Assembly: GCA_050246595.1 (NCBI GenBank)
Contig: JBFWVT010000023.1
Coordinates: 1-64,000, forward strand
Direction: 5' to 3'
Length of the DNA stretch: 64,000 nt
Source: DATARH01 sp050246595
GTDB lineage: Bacteria; Pseudomonadota; Alphaproteobacteria; ATCC43930; CGMCC-115725
Below the pieces are notes generated by a model that was not told where the DNA came from, did no database searches, and saw only the letters and a list, made by a program, of their open reading frames with translations. The position numbers and the translations under genes are program-made. Below, piece by piece: positions 34,709 to 44,202 of the stretch. Position 1 is the first letter of the stretch. The number at the start of each line of letters is the position of its first letter.

Positions 34709-34766
34709 GGCCGCCCAGGATTGTCCTCGGACAATTTGCGCATCCGGTTCGGGTGAGGCAATCCGT

Positions 34767-35669
34767 TCACTCCCGGAAATGCCGCATCAGATAATCGTAG
34801 GTGCCGTCCGGTGCTTCCTCAGGGACGTAATGGCCGCAGGGGAGGGCGCCGCCCCAGGCGTCGGTCGCATAATTTTTCTTCCACACCGACAGCACGTCGC
34901 CGTGCACGCCCTCCGTATGACTGCGCGCGCCCCAGATCACCAGGAGGGGCACGGTGATCTTATGGCCGGCTGCGAAATCGGCGGTGTCCATCGCGAAGTC
35001 GCAGGTGGCGCAGGCGCGGTAATCGGCGCACGAGCCTTTTATCGTTTTCCAGTTGAAGCAGCGGACATATTCCTCGAACGCGGCGGGATCGAAAAAGCCA
35101 AGACCGATCCCCGGTTTTGACAGTTTCTTTTCCATGAACTCGCGCGCCGGGATGCCGGCCAACAGGCGCTCGGGCAGATCGTAGGGCTGCGCCATCAACG
35201 CCCAGTGCCACGAGCGCAATGCCCATTCGCGCGAGGTGTGGGTCCAGATGTGATGGTTTGGCAGAATGTCGATCAGCGCGGCCTTTTTAACCCGGTCCGG
35301 GTGGTCGAGACACATCCGGGCGGTGGTGCGCGCGCCGCGGTCGTGCCCGGCCACGAAAAACTCACGGTAGCCGAGTTTTTCCATGATTTCGACCTGGTCA
35401 CGCGCCATCGCACGGAAAGAATAGTTGATGCTGTCCGGTCCCTCGTCGTCGGGGCCGACGCTGTCGCCGTAGCCGCGCAGATCGGCGGCGACGACGTGGA
35501 AATGCTCGGCCAGACGGTTGGCGATCTTGTGCCACATGACATGCGTCATCGGGTTGCCGTGCAAAAGCAGCAGCGGCGGGCCGTCGCCCCCATGGCGCAG
35601 ATGGATGCGCGCGCCGCCGAACCCGGAGGAGGGGACCTCGATCTCGGTGCGGGTGAAACCTTCGAACAT
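34767..35669 (-). CDS. Haloacetate (fluoroacetate) dehalogenase-type alpha/beta hydrolase
   Basis: 300 residues. Comparing with the structurally characterised Rhodopseudomonas fluoroacetate dehalogenase, all its active-site residues appear at the same numbers or within two: nucleophile D110 in GHDRGAR, carboxylate-binding R111 and R114, D134 in ALIDILP, halide-pocket H155 and W156 in WHWALMAQP, Tyr217 for Tyr219, and H280 in CGHYVPEEAPD. Such enzymes displace fluoride or chloride from haloacetates through an ester intermediate. The numbering of the reference residues is from memory of the published enzyme. The start at 35669 was chosen because the family opening follows; the upstream frame has no similarity. 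Divergent from the first solute-binding protein gene. Confidence 0.85.
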   Translation of the reverse strand: MFEGFTRTEIEVPSSGFGGARIHLRHGGDGPPLLLLHGNPMTHVMWHKIANRLAEHFHVVAADLRGYGDSVGPDDEGPDSINYSFRAMARDQVEIMEKLGYREFFVAGHDRGARTTARMCLDHPDRVKKAALIDILPNHHIWTHTSREWALRSWHWALMAQPYDLPERLLAGIPAREFMEKKLSKPGIGLGFFDPAAFEEYVRCFNWKTIKGSCADYRACATCDFAMDTADFAAGHKITVPLLVIWGARSHTEGVHGDVLSVWKKNYATDAWGGALPCGHYVPEEAPDGTYDYLMRHFRE

Positions 35670-35824
35670 TTCCGCCTCCTCGGTTGGCCCGCGGCAGCCT
35701 GGAGCACCGCGTCCCCAACGGCGCGCATTCGATTTTACGGATTCGATGGCACCGCCTCGTCCGCCGGCGCATAGTAATGCCACCGACGCGACGGGGCAAA
35801 CCCCGCGCGAGAAGGGGAGGGATC

Positions 35825-37417
35825 ATGAGAAGACGCGTGCTCGCCGTCATCGCCGCGCTGCTGCTTGTCGGCGGTCTTGCCGATCCCGCGGCGGCGCAGA
35901 AGCGCGGCGGAGTCCTGAAAGTGTATTTCTTCGACAGCCCGGCGACGATGTCGATCCACGAGGAATCGACAATCGCCGGCCAGGGTCCGGCGATGGGCGT
36001 GTTCAACAATCTCGTCATGTACGACCAGCAGGTGTCGCAGGCTGGTCTCAACACAATCGTGCCCGATCTGGCGACCGAATGGTTCTGGAACGAGGAGCGC
36101 ACCGTACTGACCTTCCGGCTGCGGCCGGGGGTCAAATGGCACGACGGCAAGCCGTTCACCGCGAAGGACGTCAAGTGCACGTTCGATCTGCTGCTCGGCA
36201 GTTCCGCCGAAAAACTGCGCCTCAACCCGCGCAAGGCGTGGTATCGCAATCTCGATGAAATCGTCCTCAACGGCGATGACGAGGTGGTCTTCCGGTTGAA
36301 ACGGCCGCAGCCCGCCTTTATCGCGTTTCTCGCTTCGGGGTTTACCCCGATCTATCCCTGCCACGTGCCGGCGCGCGAGATGCGGCAGCATCCGATCGGC
36401 ACCGGGCCGTTCAAGTTTGTCGAGTTCAAACCGAACGAATACATCAAGACCGTGCGCAACCCCGATTACTGGAAAAAGGACCGGCCCTATCTCGACGGCA
36501 TCGACTGGATGATCATCAAGAACCAGGCGACCGGCCAGCTCGCGTTTCTGGCCGGTCAATACGACATGACCTCGCCGTATTTCTTCCAGGTGCCGCTGAT
36601 CAACGACACGCAGAAGCAGAACCCGCAGGCGATCTGTCGTCTGGTGCCGAGCAACGTCAACCGCAACGTGATCCTCAACCGCGAGAAGCCGCCGTTCAAC
36701 AACGCCGAATTGCGCCGCGCGGTGGCGCTGACGGTCAATCGGCGCGCCTTTGTCGAAACGCTGACGCAGGGCAGGGGGGATATCGGCGGCACGATGCTGC
36801 CGCCGCCCGAGGGGATCTGGGGCATGCCGTCGGAGCTGGCCAGGCAACTGCCGGGCTATGATCCCGATGTCGAGAAGAACCGCGCTGAGGCGCGCAAGCT
36901 GATGGAGAAAAACGGCTACGGTCCGAACAACCGGCTCGCCCTCAAGGTATCGACCCGCAACATCGCGCCCTATCGCGACCCGGCGGTGCTGCTGATCGAC
37001 CAGTTGAAGCAGATCTATATCGACGCCGAACTCGAACCGGTGGACAGCCCGGCCTGGTTCCCGAAAGTGGCGCGCAAGGATTTTACGATCGGTCTCAACC
37101 TCACCGGCCAAGGGGTCGATGATCCCGATCAGACATTCTTCGAAAACTACGCCTGCGGCGCGGAGAACAATTACGACGGCTATTGCAATCCCGAGATCGA
37201 CAAGCTGTTCGACCAGCAATCGACCGAGCCGAACCAGGAAAAGCGCAAGCAGATCGTCTGGGAGATCGAAAAGCGATTGGCCGAGGATGTGGCGCGGCCG
37301 GTGCTGTACCATAACCGTTCGGGCACGTGCTGGCATCCCTACGTCAAGGGCTACACGCCGATGATCAACGGCATCTACAACGCCAACCGCATGGAACAGG
37401 TGTGGCTCGACAAATAG
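35825..37417 (+). CDS. ABC transporter substrate-binding protein, family 5 (SBP_bac_5), copy 1
   Basis: 530 residues with a cleavable signal peptide (MRRRVLAVIAALLLVGG, cleavage after AAA-QK) for the periplasm. Family 5 landmarks: LTFRLRPGVKWHDGKPFTAKDVKCTFDLL and the HPIGTGPFKFVEFKPNEYIK segment. Family members bind peptides, nickel or other solutes for ABC importers. The first of three paralogues (others at 38106 and 39889), sharing the ANxTMSIxEE region after the signal and a C-terminal WLDK. No permease or ATPase gene is in the window. SD GGAGGG precedes the ATG. Confidence 0.9.
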   Translation: MRRRVLAVIAALLLVGGLADPAAAQKRGGVLKVYFFDSPATMSIHEESTIAGQGPAMGVFNNLVMYDQQVSQAGLNTIVPDLATEWFWNEERTVLTFRLRPGVKWHDGKPFTAKDVKCTFDLLLGSSAEKLRLNPRKAWYRNLDEIVLNGDDEVVFRLKRPQPAFIAFLASGFTPIYPCHVPAREMRQHPIGTGPFKFVEFKPNEYIKTVRNPDYWKKDRPYLDGIDWMIIKNQATGQLAFLAGQYDMTSPYFFQVPLINDTQKQNPQAICRLVPSNVNRNVILNREKPPFNNAELRRAVALTVNRRAFVETLTQGRGDIGGTMLPPPEGIWGMPSELARQLPGYDPDVEKNRAEARKLMEKNGYGPNNRLALKVSTRNIAPYRDPAVLLIDQLKQIYIDAELEPVDSPAWFPKVARKDFTIGLNLTGQGVDDPDQTFFENYACGAENNYDGYCNPEIDKLFDQQSTEPNQEKRKQIVWEIEKRLAEDVARPVLYHNRSGTCWHPYVKGYTPMINGIYNANRMEQVWLDK

Positions 37418-37513
37418 GCCAGCCGCATGTGGAGAGTGCCGGATGCATGGGTGCGTGGTAACCTGACTTCCGGGCGCCCGCGAGGAGGCCGGCAAACGCT
37501 GCGGATTGTCGTG

Positions 37514-37717
37514 ATGCTGCGGATTGAGATAGAGCGCGAAGATGACGGGCGGTGGATTGGGGAAGTGCCCGATCTGCCCGGAGTCCTGGTTTACGGAGCT
37601 TCCGAGGCCGAGGCGCGGGTCCGGGCGACTGCCCTCGCCCTGCGCGTCATCGCCGATCGCCTCGAAAATGGCGAGCCCGTGCCGTTCGACCCGCGCTCCC
37701 TTTTTATTGCCGCATGA
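37514..37717 (+). CDS. HicB-family antitoxin-like protein
   Basis: 67 residues: LRIEIEREDDGRWIGEVPDLPGVLVYGASEAEARVRATALALRVIADRL, a compact HicB fold without a DNA-binding domain. The upstream in-frame ATG at 37427 adds 29 unconserved residues, so 37514 is preferred. Here the antitoxin comes first and overlaps the hicA-like start by 4 nt. The pair sits between solute-binding protein genes 1 and 2. Confidence 0.85.
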   Translation: MLRIEIEREDDGRWIGEVPDLPGVLVYGASEAEARVRATALALRVIADRLENGEPVPFDPRSLFIAA

Positions 37718-37926
37718 ACGGCTGGCCCGCCAGCAAAGCGGGCCGCGTCTTGCGGGCGCTGCATCGGATCGGTTGGCGGGTGAAGCGGCGGTCGGGCTCG
37801 CACCGCGTCCTGGTGCGCCCCGGGTGGCCCGACTTTGTCTTCGCATTCCATGACGACGAGGAAATCGGGCCGCGCATGCTGGCCCGCATCGCGCGGCATA
37901 CCGGGGTACGGCCGGAGGATCTTTAG
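37714..37926 (+). CDS. HicA-family toxin-like protein
   Basis: 70 residues matching the HicA core: KAGRVLRALHRIGWRVKRR, SGSHRVLVRPGWPDFVFAFHD with His30 as the expected catalytic His, and IGPRMLARIARHTGVRPEDL. Translationally coupled to the preceding hicB-like gene (ATGA at 37714). Antitoxin-toxin order, opposite to the pair at 33.7 kb. Confidence 0.85.
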   Translation: MNGWPASKAGRVLRALHRIGWRVKRRSGSHRVLVRPGWPDFVFAFHDDEEIGPRMLARIARHTGVRPEDL

Positions 37927-38105
37927 AGAAGAATTCCGGCCGTATTCCGGTTTAGCGAGGCACGTCTTACGGTTGGCCGGGCAGCCGGCGTCTCACCAGC
38001 GCGCACGGCAAGCACGCGTCTCGCGGTATTCTGACCGAGGCAGGGGCGATGAGCGCGGGACGCAGCGTCTCCGCCCGGTGCATCGCTGCGAGCGGGAGGA
38101 GGCCG

Positions 38106-39710
38106 ATGACGGGAAGTCTGCACACCGTTCTTATGGGCGTCGTCATCGCGTTGGCCGCCATTGTTGCCGATACCGGGCCGGCGACGGGGCAGAAGCGCGG
38201 CGGCGTTCTCAGAATGTACAGCCCCGACAGCCCGGCCAGCATGTCGATCCTCGAGGAGGCGCATGTCTTCACGCAGGGGCCGATGATGGGAGTGTTCAAC
38301 AACCTCGTCATGATCGATCAGCGCGCCGGACAGAGCCGCCTCGACGCGATCGTTCCCGATCTCGCGACCGAGTGGGCTTGGAACGAGGACGGCACCGCGC
38401 TGACCTTCAAATTGCGTCAAGGCGTCCGCTGGCACGACGGCAGACCGTTCACCGCCGGGGATGTGCTGTGCACCTGGGACCTGCTGTTGGAGAAGGCGCC
38501 CGAGAAGCTGCGCGCCAATCCGCTGCGGACCGTCTACGACAATCTTGACCGGGTGTCGGCCGACGGGGAATACGAGGTCACCTTTCACGTGAAGCGGCCG
38601 CAACCGGGCCTTCCGATGCAGCTGGCCGGCGGCTTTGCCGCGATCTACCCGTGCCACGTGCCGCCGGCGCGGATGCGAACGCACCCGATCGGGACCGGCC
38701 CGTTCAAGTTTGTCGAATACAAACCCAACGAGCACATCAAGGTCGCGCGCAACCCCGAGTACTGGAAACCGGACCGGCCTTATCTCGACGGTATCGAATA
38801 CCCGATCATCCGAAATCCTGCGACCGCCGTCCTGGCCTTTGTCTCCGGCAAGGTTGATATGACCTTTCCAAACCAGTTGACGATGCCGCTCTTGAAGGAC
38901 GTCAAAAACCAGGTGCCGGGGGCAATATGCGAGATAAAGCCGGACGGCGGCGTCAACCGCCACCTGATCATTCATCGCGAGAAGCCGCCCTTCGATAACC
39001 CCGGCCTGCGCCGCGCGATGGCGCTGGCGATCGACCGCAAGGCGTTTGTCGATATTCTCAGCGAGGGCCAGGGCGATATCGGCGGCGTGTTGCAGCCGCC
39101 GCCGGGCGGGTTGTGGGGAATGCCGCCGGAGCGGCTGCGCGAGCTGCCGGGCTATGACCCGGACGTGCAGAGAAACCGCGCCGAGGCCCGCCGGATCATG
39201 GAAAAGCTCGGCTACGGGCCGAACAACCGGCTGCGGATCAAGCTCTCGACGCGAGACATTCGGCCCTATCGCGACCCGGCGGTGCTGCTGATCGACCAGC
39301 TGAAGCAGGTCTATATCGACGCCGAACTCGACCCGGTCGAGACCGCCGTCTATTTCCCGAAGATCCGGCGCAGGGATTTCACGGTCGGGCTGAACGCGCA
39401 GACCAGCGGCCCCGATCCCGACCCGATACTCGCGCTGTTTTACGGGTGCGGCTCCAGCCTCAACTGGGACGGCTACTGCAACCCGGAGATCGACAGGCTG
39501 ATCGAGCTTCAGTCGATCGAGGCCGACGCGAACAAGCGCAAGGAGCTGCTCTGGGAGATCGAGCGCCGTTTGGCCGAGGACGGGGCGCGGCCGATCATCT
39601 TCTACAACCGCGCGGCGACCTGCTGGCAGCCTTACGTCAAGGGCGTGACCCTGATGGATAACAGCATCTTCGACCCCAACCGGCGCGAGGATTGGTGGCT
39701 CGACAAGTAG
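38106..39710 (+). CDS. ABC transporter substrate-binding protein, family 5, copy 2
   Basis: 534 residues; signal peptide then QKRGGVLRMYSPDSPASMSI. Conserved blocks: FKLRQGVRWHDGRPFTAGDV, HPIGTGPFKFVEYKPNEHIK and AMALAIDRKAFVDIL. Clearly paralogous to copies 1 and 3, ending WWLDK. The Met at 38106 follows a GGGAGGAGG Shine-Dalgarno at 38094-38103 (about 7 nt upstream); an ATG 57 nt upstream is less likely. Ligand unknown. Confidence 0.9.
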   Translation: MTGSLHTVLMGVVIALAAIVADTGPATGQKRGGVLRMYSPDSPASMSILEEAHVFTQGPMMGVFNNLVMIDQRAGQSRLDAIVPDLATEWAWNEDGTALTFKLRQGVRWHDGRPFTAGDVLCTWDLLLEKAPEKLRANPLRTVYDNLDRVSADGEYEVTFHVKRPQPGLPMQLAGGFAAIYPCHVPPARMRTHPIGTGPFKFVEYKPNEHIKVARNPEYWKPDRPYLDGIEYPIIRNPATAVLAFVSGKVDMTFPNQLTMPLLKDVKNQVPGAICEIKPDGGVNRHLIIHREKPPFDNPGLRRAMALAIDRKAFVDILSEGQGDIGGVLQPPPGGLWGMPPERLRELPGYDPDVQRNRAEARRIMEKLGYGPNNRLRIKLSTRDIRPYRDPAVLLIDQLKQVYIDAELDPVETAVYFPKIRRRDFTVGLNAQTSGPDPDPILALFYGCGSSLNWDGYCNPEIDRLIELQSIEADANKRKELLWEIERRLAEDGARPIIFYNRAATCWQPYVKGVTLMDNSIFDPNRREDWWLDK

Positions 39711-39888
39711 CGCCCGCCCCACTACCAAGGTGCGCATGACAGGGCCGCGTTTCGCGATATCCTGCCCTGTCGAAAATGCCGGGCGCGGATGCCGGCGAGC
39801 GGGGCTTCGGTCGCCCAAGGGAAGGCGGCCGGGCGCTTGCCGGTTTTCGTCTTTTCGTCAGCGGACCCGGCCGCGCGGGAGGAGTTTT

Positions 39889-41484
39889 ATGTTCGGAAGC
39901 AGAGGCATTGTTTTTGCTGCCGCCGTTCTGGCGGCGGCCGCGGGTACGGGTCCGGCGGCGGCCCAGAAATCGGGCGGCACGCTGGTCGTGCAGCACTGGG
40001 ACAGCCCGGCCAGCATGTCGATCCATGAGGAGGCGACCTATTCGGTCGTCGTCCCGATGATGGGAGTCATGAACAACCTCGTTCTGTTCCGCCAGGACCA
40101 GGAACAGAACAGCATGGACAACATCGTTCCCGATCTCGCCGAGAGCTGGTCGTGGAGCGAGGACGGCAAGGAATTGACCTTCAAATTGCGCCAGGGCGTT
40201 AAATGGCACGACGGCAAGCCGTTCACGGCCAAGGACGTCAAATGCACGTTCGACCTGATCCAGGGCAAGGCCAAGGACAGGTTCCGCGGCAATCCGCGCA
40301 AGGAATGGTACAACAACATCGAAGAGGTCGTCGCCAAGGGCGACTACGAGGCCGTGTTCAAGCTGGAGCGGCCGCAACCGGCGCTGCTGGTGCTGCTCGC
40401 CTCGGGCTATTCGCCGGTCTATCCGTGCCACGTGACGCCGCAGCAGATGCGGCTGCACCCGATCGGCACCGGACCGTTCAAGTTCGTCGAGTTCAAGCCG
40501 AACGAGCACATCAGGGTCGCCAAGAACCCGGACTACTGGAAAAAGGGAAAACCCTATCTCGATGCGATCGAATACAAGATCGTGCCGAACCGCTCGACCG
40601 CGATCCTCGGCTTTGTCGCCGGCCAGTACGACATGACCTGGCCCTATACGGTCACGCCGGCGCTGCTGAAGGACGTCAAGGGCCAGAGGCCGGATGCGGT
40701 GTGCGAGATCAAGACGCAGAACGGTACCGCCAATCTGTTGGTTAACCGCGAGAAGCCGCCCTTCGACAAGGCGGAACTGCGCAAGGCGCTGGCCCTGGCG
40801 ATCGACCGTCAGGCGTTCATCGATATCATGACCGAGGGGCAGGCGAAGATCGGGGGCGCCTTGCTGCCGCCGCCGGAAGGCCTGTGGGGCATGCCCGAGG
40901 AGATGCTGCGCACGATCCCGGGCTACGGTCTTGATGTTGAGAAGAACCGCGCCGAAGCCCGCAAGATCATGGAGAAGCTCGGCTACGGGCCGGACAAGCG
41001 GCTCCAGGTCACGGTATCGACGCGCAACGTCGCCAGCTTCCGTGATCCGGCCGTGATCCTGATCGACCAGCTCAAGCATATCTATGTCGACGGCGTGCTC
41101 GAAACGATCGAGACCGCGAACTGGCACTCGAAGATCACCCGCAAGGACTACACGATCGGGATGAACAACACCGGCAGCGGTGTTGACGACCCGGACCAGC
41201 AGTTCTTCGAGAACTACGCCTGCGGCTCGCCGCGCAACTACAGCGCCTACTGCAACCCCGAACTCGACAAGAAGTTCGTCGAGCAGTCAATGATGACCGA
41301 CCAGGAGAAGCGCAAGAAGCTGGTCTGGGAGATCGACAGGCAATTGCAGGAAGACCAGGCGCGGCCGATCATCTTCCACACCCGCAACGCCACCTGTCTG
41401 CAACCGCACGTCAAAGGCGTGACCTTGATGGTCAACAGCATCTACAACGGCTGGCGCTTCGAGGACGCCTGGCTCGACAAGTAA
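39889..41484 (+). CDS. ABC transporter substrate-binding protein, family 5, copy 3
   Basis: 531 residues with a signal peptide (FAAAVLAAAAGTGPAAA) then QKSGGTLVVQHWDSPASMSIHEEATY. Core motifs: LTFKLRQGVKWHDGKPFTAKDVKC, HPIGTGPFKFVEFKPNEHIR, and the AETANWHSKITRKDYTIGMNNTGSG block. Nearest in pattern to copy 1 in the core and copy 2 in the N-terminus. GGAGG upstream of the ATG at 39889. Last of the array; a palindromic repeat follows. Confidence 0.9.
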   Translation: MFGSRGIVFAAAVLAAAAGTGPAAAQKSGGTLVVQHWDSPASMSIHEEATYSVVVPMMGVMNNLVLFRQDQEQNSMDNIVPDLAESWSWSEDGKELTFKLRQGVKWHDGKPFTAKDVKCTFDLIQGKAKDRFRGNPRKEWYNNIEEVVAKGDYEAVFKLERPQPALLVLLASGYSPVYPCHVTPQQMRLHPIGTGPFKFVEFKPNEHIRVAKNPDYWKKGKPYLDAIEYKIVPNRSTAILGFVAGQYDMTWPYTVTPALLKDVKGQRPDAVCEIKTQNGTANLLVNREKPPFDKAELRKALALAIDRQAFIDIMTEGQAKIGGALLPPPEGLWGMPEEMLRTIPGYGLDVEKNRAEARKIMEKLGYGPDKRLQVTVSTRNVASFRDPAVILIDQLKHIYVDGVLETIETANWHSKITRKDYTIGMNNTGSGVDDPDQQFFENYACGSPRNYSAYCNPELDKKFVEQSMMTDQEKRKKLVWEIDRQLQEDQARPIIFHTRNATCLQPHVKGVTLMVNSIYNGWRFEDAWLDK

Positions 41485-41529
41485 CGCGCCACCATTGAGG
41501 GCTCGCACCCTCACCGTCCCGCGCCTGGC

Positions 41530-41602
41530 GGCGCGGGTCCCTCCCCCGGATCAAGTCCGGGGCAGGCTCTCTCCCGCGTTGCGGGAGAGGGATTATCGGG
41601 AT
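41530..41602. repeat. Palindromic repeat pair after the solute-binding protein array
   Basis: Two hairpins: 41544-41562 (CCCCGGA, loop TCAAG, TCCGGGG), the mirror of the 1.8 kb repeat, and 41567-41591 (CTCTCTCCCGC, loop GTT, GCGGGAGAGGG). It lies between the convergent solute-binding protein and cyclase genes. Confidence 0.85.
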
Positions 41603-41605
41603 GAT

Positions 41606-43369
41606 TTATCCCTGCCAGCCGGCCTTGCGCAGCCCGTCGAGCGTGTGCAAGTGGTCCTCCTCGCGGTGCCACGGTACGCGCCGGCGCACGTAGAGGTCGA
41701 ACGAGGCCGGCGACAGCGAGATCGCGTGCTCCAGCGCCTGCCGGGCTTCATCAGCGCGCCCGAGCTGGCCGAGCGCGGCGGCCAGCCAGCGATAGACCAG
41801 CGGGTGGTCGGGATAGGCGCGCAGCACCCGCCGCGCCGCCTCCACGGCCCCTTCGTAATCGCGCGAAAAATACAGCCCGATGACGAGCTGGTTCAGGATC
41901 ACGCCGGCCCTGGGGTGGCGCGGATCGAGCCGGATTGCGTGTTCGAGCGCGGCGAGACCTTCCTGCGGATGGCCGGAAAACACCAGCGTGCTGCCCAGCG
42001 TGCCGTGCGCGATCGCCAGGTTCGGGTTGAGCGCGACCGCCTGCTCGATCGCCGAGCGGGCGCCGTCGTAATCGCCCTGGGTCAGCAGCACGCGCCCGAG
42101 ACAGGTCAGCGCCTCGGCATCGGCCCCGTCGAGCGCCACCGCCTTGCGCGCCAGGTTTTCGGCCGAGCGCAGCGTCTCGGCGAGGTCGCGCTGCATGAAT
42201 GTGTTGGCGGCCTGCAACTGCGCCGCGGCGAGACCGCTATACCCGCCGGCGAAGGCCGGGTCGAGCTGGATCGCCTGTTCGAAAAACCGCTCGGCCAGGA
42301 CGGTGTGATCGGCGTTGAACTGTCCGAGATGCCATAACCCGCGCTGATAGGCGCCCCACGCGTCGAGACTGCCGGGCGGTTTGCGCATCGCGCGCTGCAA
42401 CTCGGCGTCGGCGATGGCCGGGGCGATCGCCACCGTGACCGCGGTCGTGATCTCGTCCTGCACGGCGAAGATGTCGGCGAGGTCGCGGTCGTAGCGATCG
42501 GCCCAGACATGCATCCCGGTCGTCGCCTCGATCAGCTGCGCGGTCACGCGGATGCGGTTGCCGGCCTTGCGCAGACTGCCTTCGAGCACGTAGCGGACGC
42601 CAAGCTCGCTTCCGACCTTTTTCACATCGACGGCGCGGCCCTTGTAGGTGAACGAGGAGTTGCGCGCGATGACGAACAGCGACGGAAAACGCGACAGCGC
42701 GGTGATGATGTCCTCGGCGATACCATCGGCGAAATATTCCTGCTCGGGATCGGCGCTCATATTGGTGAACGGCAATACCGCGATCGACGGTTTGTCGGGC
42801 AGGCCCGGCGCCGGCGCGGCGGCGGCCACGCTCGGGCGCTTGCCGGCGGCCGGCAACACCCGGAAAACGTGCACCGGCTCGGCGATGTTTTTGACCGGCT
42901 GCCACCCGGCATCGGCGAAGGCGGCCGAGACGCGGGTTCCGACATGCTCGCGCACCGCCGCCGAAACGCAGATCCCGCCGGGTTCGGCAAGCGCCTGCAA
43001 TCGTGCCGCGATATTGACCGCGTCGCCAAACAGATCGCCGTCGCGCGGCATGACGTCGCCGCAATGCACGCCGACGCGGAACAGCATGCGGCGCTCGGCC
43101 GGAAAATCCTCGTTGTGCTTGGCGAGCGCGCGCTGGATCGCGATGGCGCAGACGAGACCGTCGACGGCGCTCGGAAATTCGACGAGCAGCGCGTCGCCGG
43201 CGGTGTTGGCGACGCGGCCGCGATGCTCGGCGACCAGCGCCTCGATAATCGCGCGGCAGGCGGTCAACCCGCGCAAGGTCGCGTCCTCGTCGGCGCGCAT
43301 CAACCGGCTGTACTCGGCGATGTCGGCGGCGAGAATCGTCGTCAGACGGCGCTCGACATGGCGGGGCAT
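41606..43369 (-). CDS. Adenylate/guanylate cyclase with TolB-like and TPR domains
   Basis: 587 residues. Class III cyclase domain: RRLTTILAADIAEYSRLMRADE with the metal Asp, GDALLVEFPSAVDGL, GDVMPRDGDLFGDAVNIAARLQALAEPGGICVS. A TolB-like segment (DKPSIAVLPFTNMSADPEQEYFADGIAEDI) follows, then TPRs (AERFFEQAIQLDPAFAGGYSGLAAA onward). This architecture is common in rhizobial relatives and probably makes cAMP in response to unknown inputs. A TTG start at 43423 is possible; ATG 43369 is used since the family begins close to MPRHVERRL. Full-length counterpart of the split copy at 32032-33697. Confidence 0.85.
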   Translation of the reverse strand: MPRHVERRLTTILAADIAEYSRLMRADEDATLRGLTACRAIIEALVAEHRGRVANTAGDALLVEFPSAVDGLVCAIAIQRALAKHNEDFPAERRMLFRVGVHCGDVMPRDGDLFGDAVNIAARLQALAEPGGICVSAAVREHVGTRVSAAFADAGWQPVKNIAEPVHVFRVLPAAGKRPSVAAAAPAPGLPDKPSIAVLPFTNMSADPEQEYFADGIAEDIITALSRFPSLFVIARNSSFTYKGRAVDVKKVGSELGVRYVLEGSLRKAGNRIRVTAQLIEATTGMHVWADRYDRDLADIFAVQDEITTAVTVAIAPAIADAELQRAMRKPPGSLDAWGAYQRGLWHLGQFNADHTVLAERFFEQAIQLDPAFAGGYSGLAAAQLQAANTFMQRDLAETLRSAENLARKAVALDGADAEALTCLGRVLLTQGDYDGARSAIEQAVALNPNLAIAHGTLGSTLVFSGHPQEGLAALEHAIRLDPRHPRAGVILNQLVIGLYFSRDYEGAVEAARRVLRAYPDHPLVYRWLAAALGQLGRADEARQALEHAISLSPASFDLYVRRRVPWHREEDHLHTLDGLRKAGWQG

Positions 43370-43638
43370 CAGGACGACGCTGCCGGGCCGGGCCGTGGGT
43401 TCAGACCGTTCGGAAATGGCCAAGTCCCCCCCTTTCCGACAGGTCGCGCCGGCCGGGATCAGCTTCGGACGCGTTCCGGAAATCGCGCAGCCGCGCCGCC
43501 CGCGCGCCCCGGAGAGCGCGCGACGGAAAGCTCGGCGGGACCAGCCCGAAGCGCATGACCAGACCTTCCCCCCAGACCTTTTCCATTGGGGCCGGTGCAG
43601 TCTACAGTTTTGCGGCGACCAACGCGAAGGATACCGCG

Positions 43639-44031
43639 ATGACCGAATTCGCCTACGACCACGTCCATTTGCGCAGCCCCGACCCGGAAGAGACCGCGCG
43701 CTATTACGAGCGCATGTTCGGCGCCGAGATCATCAAATCCGTCCAGTCGGACGGGCGCGAACGGATCGACATGAAGCTCGGCGGCGTCATGATGTTTATC
43801 GCCAAGGTCGAGCCGGACCAGAATCTGGCGCAGAAGCCCGGCGGCTCCTATGTCGGGCTCGACCATCTCGGGCTGCGGGTGCGCAACATCGACGCCGTTT
43901 GCGACGAATTGAAGACCAAGGGGGCCGAGTTCACGGTCGAGCCGAGGACGATCCGCCCCGGCGTCCGCATCGCCTTTGTGCGCGGTCCGCAGGACGTGCT
44001 GATCGAGATCCTCGACCGCGACGTGGCATAG
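43639..44031 (+). CDS. VOC-superfamily (glyoxalase-fold) protein
   Basis: 130 residues: AYDHVHLRSPDPEETARYYERMFGAEI, then YVGLDHLGLRVRNIDAVCDELKTKGAEFTVEPR and the terminal VLIEILDRD with the metal Glu. The two His and two Glu positions of VOC metal proteins are present. Substrate unknown. Start at 43639 matches the family; the open frame upstream to 43555 is unconserved. Confidence 0.85.
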   Translation: MTEFAYDHVHLRSPDPEETARYYERMFGAEIIKSVQSDGRERIDMKLGGVMMFIAKVEPDQNLAQKPGGSYVGLDHLGLRVRNIDAVCDELKTKGAEFTVEPRTIRPGVRIAFVRGPQDVLIEILDRDVA

Positions 44032-44202
44032 AGACCGGCCGCGCGGCAGCCGGGTTCGCCGACCGCGCGATCGGGGCGGGAGCGGGAAGCGCGAGCCCGG
44101 CTTGTTTAACGGCCGACTGCCGGCCCGCCATGGCCGGATTTGACCGGCCGCCGTTCGGTCCCACCGAGGTGATCCGGGGGCCGCGCCAACCAGGCCGCGG
44201 GG

